Below are positions 9,001 to 9,257 of a DNA stretch of 9,257 nucleotides, one piece after another. Below the pieces are notes generated by a model that had not been told where the DNA came from, ran no database searches, and worked only from the letters and a program-made list of their open reading frames with translations. The DNA comes from Planctomycetaceae bacterium (GTDB lineage Bacteria; Planctomycetota; Planctomycetia; Pirellulales; UBA1268). The DNA is taken from positions 1 to 9,257 of the forward strand of contig CANHYS010000047.1 in the NCBI GenBank assembly GCA_947464585.1, written 5' to 3'. Both the position numbers and the translations under genes were made by a program. Each line of letters starts with the position of its first letter. Positions within the stretch are counted from its first letter, which is position 1.

Positions 9001-9257
9001 ACCAGAAGTTATGGGCACCGCCCGCCTTGCCGTCGCGGTCGCCGCCGAGCGGCGTGCCCGAGGTGTCGACGATCGTCGAGCTGGACGTGCTCGTGGGCGC
9101 AAACGCCAGCTTGAGTTCATAGGCGCCGTCGCTGCGGCCGCCGTAGCCGCTGTCGCTCACGCGGGGATCGAAGGCCGTGTTGCCCGTGCTCGAGACGGCG
9201 AGAAAATAGGTGCCGGCCGTCACGTCGAGACCGACGAACGAATCGCGGCCGTAATAG
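1..9257 (-). CDS. Giant modular surface protein, internal fragment (both ends outside the window)
   Basis: One uninterrupted minus-strand frame reads from 9256 to 2, about 3085 codons, with no start or stop codon marking its ends, so the gene extends past both edges. The translation makes sense domain by domain throughout, which is the main evidence that it is real. It contains three parallel beta-helix blocks, two complete PPC-like domains plus part of a third, propeller-like stretches, a jelly-roll-like domain, FN3, Ig-like domains and four 104-residue Ig-like tandem repeats. I noticed no cysteine codon in the frame, and Asp, Gly, Thr, Ser, Ala and Val dominate, as expected of an exported bacterial protein. 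No membrane segment or catalytic motif is evident. A signal peptide and any C-terminal sorting or anchoring domain would lie outside the window. The closest resemblance I can recall is to giant planctomycete cell-surface proteins. The likely role (adhesin or cell-surface scaffold) is inferred from architecture only. Confidence 0.95.
2..313 (-). repeat. Ig-like tandem repeat copy D (312 bp, 104 aa), array continues past the window
   Basis: The fourth unit starts 'DTVAPLAPSLALGTGV' and ends 'SFIL' exactly at the window edge, so the next unit, if present, begins just outside. It shares the QPSG variant with copy A. The unit contains the conserved 'TDVAGNAGPAG' loop. Confidence 0.92.
314..625 (-). 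repeat. Ig-like tandem repeat copy C (312 bp, 104 aa)
   Basis: The third unit starts 'DTVDPLAPALALGTGV'. It differs from copy D at about 9 residues, including SESN for SESG-type positions (GESN versus GESG), VLLAG for VLAAG and TIGVS for TISVS. It shares the QLTG variant with copy B, so B and C are linked at that site. Confidence 0.92.
626..937 (-). repeat. Ig-like tandem repeat copy B (312 bp, 104 aa)
   Basis: The second unit starts 'DTVAPLAPSLALGTGV'. It differs from copy D at about 5 residues (QLTG for QPSG, FSRG for FTRG, SGIA for SAIA, GNTG for GNAG). Its length is identical, with no indel. Confidence 0.92.
938..1249 (-). repeat. Ig-like tandem repeat copy A (312 bp, 104 aa)
   Basis: First (N-terminal) of four head-to-tail 312-bp units in the coding frame. 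It starts 'DQTSPVAPTLALGAGV' and ends 'GPAGTTSFTL'. By my reading it differs from copy D at about 15 of 104 residues, mostly in its first quarter, which fits its place at the edge of the array. The core 'VTVSGESGAS', 'FTRGANSVTKTVTGTGAAQA' and 'TDVAGNAGPAGTTSF' is shared. D-V-A-G-N is the hallmark loop of many bacterial Ig-like repeats in giant adhesins. Confidence 0.9.
1250..1522 (-). other. Ig-like domain preceding the tandem repeats
   Basis: Window residues 2579-2669. After a Pro-rich hinge ('MPLPPPTLAL') come 'LATDTGSSSSDGITNSPSVT', 'VAGLFLGATWESSINGGSTW', 'GGTFTLPSGTYAAGAVAVRQ' and 'VSNPIQWVVDQTSP'. The 'DTGxSxSDGIT-N' opening and 'G-A-x-W-x-x-S-x-x-G-G-x-T-W' core are familiar from Ig-like repeats of very large bacterial adhesin-type proteins. 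It runs directly into repeat copy A without an intervening linker. Confidence 0.65.
1523..1795 (-). other. Fibronectin type III domain
   Basis: Window residues 2488-2578, 91 residues, the normal FN3 length. It has the hallmark order 'VPANVVATAGDATVAVSWD' (B strand with Trp), 'LVRYEVEYRT' (C strand), 'STTVTGLSNGTAYVFRVRAV' (the T-x-L-x-x-x-T-x-Y-x-F-R-V core of strands E and F) and 'GVGNGDYSAES' (the N-x-x-G-x-x-x-x-S ending). FN3 domains in bacterial surface proteins are usually spacers or contacts to polysaccharides. This is the most confidently assigned fold in the window. Confidence 0.9.
1796..2218 (-). other. Ig-like domain with 'FTLTRDGVVLVEGTDY' core
   Basis: Window residues 2347-2487. 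It contains 'TTQPSLALLNPLDNG', 'VTQFELQLNDIGVGID', 'AAFTLTRDGVVLVEGTDYLF', 'NNNRVVFESAAVFPMGEYVL', 'DLANNTLLPNKVDGSTSFTI'. The F-x-L-x-R-D-G ... Y ... L-A-N-N order resembles bacterial Ig-like domains that use a 'D-x-A-G-N' loop, here altered to D-L-A-N-N. It separates beta-helix block 3 from the FN3 domain. A structural spacer role is inferred. Confidence 0.55.
2219..3187 (-). other. Parallel beta-helix block 3 (PbH1-type rungs)
   Basis: Window residues 2024-2346. It opens 'LQGNYQLEIRRGTEVAAQI', then short N-rich rungs: 'QFLIEGNSVSNALTYGISI', 'PGVVVSNNIVSSSGTAGILF', 'YGRLVNNTIYGGTKAAGVGV' and 'GPTLLNNLFANLGTGVSV'. These (V-x-N-N-x-I-x-x-x-G-x-G-I) are typical PbH1 repeats. It closes with 'NFYLNAGSQAIDSSLN', 'APDRDRYGQLR' and 'AFKDRGAVDRVD', the ending common to bacterial right-handed beta-helix proteins. 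No catalytic signature is seen. It is not an obvious copy of blocks 1 or 2. Confidence 0.75.
3188..3919 (-). other. Jelly-roll / MAM-like beta-sandwich domain
   Basis: Window residues 1780-2023. 'SLSTNAFSLSGYQNTDKP', 'TLYFNYWLQTEAN', 'DSARAFISKDGGVTWTVVAT', 'WRQARIDLGGYAGEADLRLR' and 'NGFEGFYVDDLIVGFAERGE' follow the strand order of concanavalin/MAM-type sandwiches. In these, an F-x-Y-x strand, a 'S-x-D-G-G-x-T-W' strand, a 'W-x-x-x-x-I-D-L-x-x-Y-A-G' strand and a terminal 'Y-V-D-D-L-x-V' strand recur. In that family the domain binds ligands such as carbohydrate or protein, and it is frequent in secreted bacterial proteins. The exact subfamily cannot be set without a profile search. Confidence 0.65.
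3920..4708 (-). other. Propeller-like region II with TSP3-like calcium loop
   Basis: Window residues 1517-1779. It starts 'TTNDVDAMAWEQ', then 'YNNLYYSVNTGGASRLFRAD', 'LNGVLYGVDTNGYFFSINRN', 'VATLIDLDTS', 'FGGLTLGPQNLYGGALKDSL', 'FAIDSNGRLRAFSI' and 'GNATGLAFSPLD'. The repeated 'LYGVDTNG...I', 'LFAIDSNG...F' pattern is what beta-propeller blades with D-x-N-G turns look like. At 4151-4177 the run 'DSDNDGVAD' matches a thrombospondin type 3-like D-x-D-x-D-G-x-x-D calcium-binding loop. The region ends in a charged stretch ('DERGNDREHAE') before the jelly-roll-like domain. Confidence 0.55.
4151..4177 (-). other. Thrombospondin type 3-like calcium loop (DSDNDGVAD)
   Basis: Nine codons spell D-S-D-N-D-G-V-A-D. 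The spacing of the Asp residues (positions 1, 3, 5 and 9) with Gly at position 6 fits the TSP3/EF-hand-like calcium loop common in extracellular proteins of Planctomycetes and Bacteroidetes. It is a single copy, not a full TSP3 array. Calcium binding is inferred from the motif. Confidence 0.6.
4709..5059 (-). other. Gly-rich linker and beta-rich domain placed between propeller-like regions
   Basis: Window residues 1400-1516. A Thr/Ser/Asn-rich linker ending 'NLKPGGGGAGSTST' leads into an all-beta stretch: 'FTLARTGITAVTSGTIQYTD', 'GSATWTFSAGGSG', 'GTISVVWSSPVVLNNVTIAS' and 'VTYNFTGSP'. I do not recognise a named family. The alternating polar/nonpolar pattern suggests a beta sandwich. It sits between two regions that look alike, so it may be an inserted domain. 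Confidence 0.45.
5060..5512 (-). other. Propeller-like region I
   Basis: Window residues 1249-1399. It contains 'LVRMEPLNSVSRVVEDHIGF', 'SLATHVTPFTLSDVTLFVAT', 'SLQTVDAMRGGVETTI' and 'LSDLAMRSDGRLYSYRDL', then 'GQVSLVDSGTGNLSTFGND'. Short strands with 'RSDGRLYSY' and 'D-x-G-T-G' turns resemble blades of a beta-propeller or a delta-60-repeat-like protein. A similar pattern resumes at 4708, after an intervening beta-rich domain. The function is unknown. I recall the 'VEDHIGFTGY' phrase from large planctomycete proteins. Confidence 0.5.
5513..6052 (-). other. Second PPC-like domain with Asp-rich and Gly/Pro-rich loops
   Basis: Window residues 1069-1248. It begins 'ATDANNAFGTAQYVG', then 'ISIAGTISGQNDVDWYTFAL', the canonical G-x-I-x-x-x-x-D-x-D-x-Y-x-F core. 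Next come 'FRGDLSLWLFDSTGKLIF' and 'QLRYYVAVSS'. A long loop between the last strands carries 'AGQGSDADDLSRGSFGKLD' and a low-complexity Gly/Thr/Pro stretch at roughly 5590-5660 ('TAGGESGGTATPPDP'). The Asp-rich loops could bind divalent cations. That is inferred from composition only. The two PPC-like domains are joined by a 32-residue linker at 6053-6148. Confidence 0.75.
6149..6748 (-). other. PPC-like domain with internal 'DFYTTNPRDAGMRVVLP' insertion
   Basis: Window residues 837-1036. 'LGFEVHGHVALDASSDVDVYSF' (the DVDVYSF part at 6584-6604) matches the PPC pattern of a strand, then D-x-D-x-Y-x-F. It is followed by 'GSEVWIELDKT', 'LDAMLELLDANGNVLA', 'AQYYVRVRSQ' and the closing strand 'SGAYELRIRL'. 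Between the LLDANG strand and the YYVRV strand lies an extra segment (6332-6418, 'MRKDAWRGGDFYTTNPRDAG') not expected in a minimal PPC domain. PPC domains are non-catalytic and are often linked to secretion or substrate contact. Confidence 0.75.
6836..7123 (-). repeat. Beta-helix module copy 3 (TSLxDD ... GDWRS)
   Basis: Third copy: 'SLVVKLAGANAG', 'YPVILTSLKDDSIGAS', an Asp/Asn loop 'DTNSDGSAS' and 'GDWRSLQF'. The tryptophan after GD is kept, but the following GG is replaced by RS, so this is the most diverged copy and may cap the helix before the PPC-like domain. Confidence 0.55.
7663..7890 (-). repeat. Beta-helix module copy 2 (TSLxDN ... GDWGG)
   Basis: Second copy of the module: 'SLTIDPGVIVKLQGARIEL', 'PVIFTSLGDNRYGAGG' and 'GDWGGIVLNAG'. 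It aligns phrase by phrase with 8531-8770 and 6836-7123. Confidence 0.6.
7925..8116 (-). other. 64-residue beta module 'VSGSGIAVGTTIASI' between two beta-helix blocks
   Basis: Window residues 381-444. After a Thr/Ser-rich lead comes 'LRVGMPVSGSGIAVGTTIASI', then 'SPTSITLSAQPAATAVGVAL'. The pattern V-x-G-x-G-I-x-x-G-T-x-I-x-x-I followed by S-x-T-x-I-T-L-S and A-T-A-V-G is a short all-beta unit I recall from phage structural proteins and large bacterial surface proteins. It lies between 'GYIDRL' of block 1 and 'DPNGVGFARQSGSLTIDPG' of block 2. Its function is unknown. It may be a module inserted into a formerly continuous beta-helix. Confidence 0.55.
8117..8980 (-). other. Parallel beta-helix block 1
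   Basis: Window residues 93-380. It opens with 'NTVYVDK', a Gly-rich turn and 'STPYNTIQSAI', the classic entry of pectin-lyase-fold right-handed beta-helices. It continues with 'VTVMIDEGAILKF', 'NNVQFTSYHDDTIGG', 'GQWGGLVMRAD' and short N-rich turns ('FNTITQSAG', 'IHGNRLLNNSINGLFV') typical of beta-helix rungs. It ends with 'DIVYVLQESLVIDGG' and 'GYIDRL'. No acidic catalytic cluster of a polysaccharide lyase is recognisable, so a structural or carbohydrate-contact role is more likely. The core phrases recur in block 2. Confidence 0.75.
8531..8770 (-). repeat. Beta-helix module copy 1 (TSxxDD ... GxWGG)
   Basis: First of three diverged copies of a roughly 75-100 residue module: 'VTVMIDEGAILKFRAAILDV', then 'FTSYHDDTIGG', then 'GQWGGLVM'. 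The spacing between the FTS and GxWGG phrases is similar in copy 2 (7663-7890) and longer in copy 3 (6836-7123). The similarity is at protein level only. Confidence 0.6.
8999..9040 (-). other. Asp/Gly-rich loop motif 'DRDGKAGGAHNFWF'
   Basis: Window residues 73-86. A D-x-D-G loop followed by GG and the aromatic cluster NFWF links the PPC-like fragment to the first beta-helix. D-x-D-G loops often bind calcium in extracellular proteins, but there is no complete EF-hand or dockerin repeat here, so calcium binding is only a suggestion. Confidence 0.4.
9095..9256 (-). other. C-terminal part of a PPC-like beta-sandwich domain
   Basis: Window residues 1-54. The phrase 'DVTAGTYFLAVSS' followed about 20 residues later by 'SDGAYELKLAF' is the usual last-two-strands pattern of pre-peptidase C-terminal (PPC)-like domains. 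Such domains are non-catalytic beta sandwiches found in secreted proteins. The N-terminal half of the domain is beyond the window edge. The same ending, 'SGAYELRIRL', closes the complete PPC-like domain at 6149-6748, which supports the assignment. Confidence 0.65.

Noticed and set aside
1..9257. Possible polysaccharide lyase or other enzyme activity of the beta-helix blocks
   Set aside because: The fold is shared with pectate lyases, but I see no catalytic Asp/Arg/Lys cluster. Most beta-helix domains in giant surface proteins are not shown to be enzymes.

Overview
The whole window is the interior of one giant gene on the minus strand. A single reading frame (codons with + strand low positions 2, 5, 8 and so on) runs from 9256 down to 2 with no stop that I could find, about 3085 codons. 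Neither the start nor the stop codon is in the window. Landmarks checked along the window (8191, 7171, 6604, 6052, 5548, 4177, 3919, 3250, 1507, 1252) all sit in the same frame, so I see no frameshift. There are no RNA genes, insertion sequences, CRISPR arrays, promoters or intergenic gaps.

The product is a modular, apparently cysteine-free, Asp/Gly/Thr/Ser-rich protein of the kind exported to the cell surface or released. In N-to-C order (window residue numbers): end of a pre-peptidase C-terminal (PPC)-like domain (1-54); Asp/Gly-rich linker; parallel beta-helix block 1 (93-380); a 64-residue beta module (381-444); beta-helix block 2 (445-836); two PPC-like domains (837-1036 and 1069-1248); a propeller-like region (1249-1399) separated from a second one (1517-1779) by a Gly-rich linker and a beta-rich domain (1400-1516); a jelly-roll/MAM-like domain (1780-2023); beta-helix block 3 (2024-2346); an Ig-like domain (2347-2487); a fibronectin type III domain (2488-2578); another Ig-like domain (2579-2669); and four exact-length 104-residue Ig-like tandem repeats (2670-3085) that run up to the window edge and probably continue beyond it.

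Organism: the GC-rich sequence and this module set (beta-helix blocks with phrases such as 'PVIFTSLGDNRYGAGG', 'GDWGGIV' and 'VEDHIGFTGY', PPC domains, FN3 and Ig-like repeats in one enormous frame) resemble from memory the giant surface proteins of Planctomycetes, probably Pirellulales. That placement is inference. The likely job is adhesion, cell-surface structure or polysaccharide contact. I see no catalytic motif and no sign of a multi-gene system.

The many shorter open frames on both strands are shadows of this coding sequence in a GC-rich, low-stop region, including conspicuous plus-strand frames that are antisense copies of the tandem repeats.
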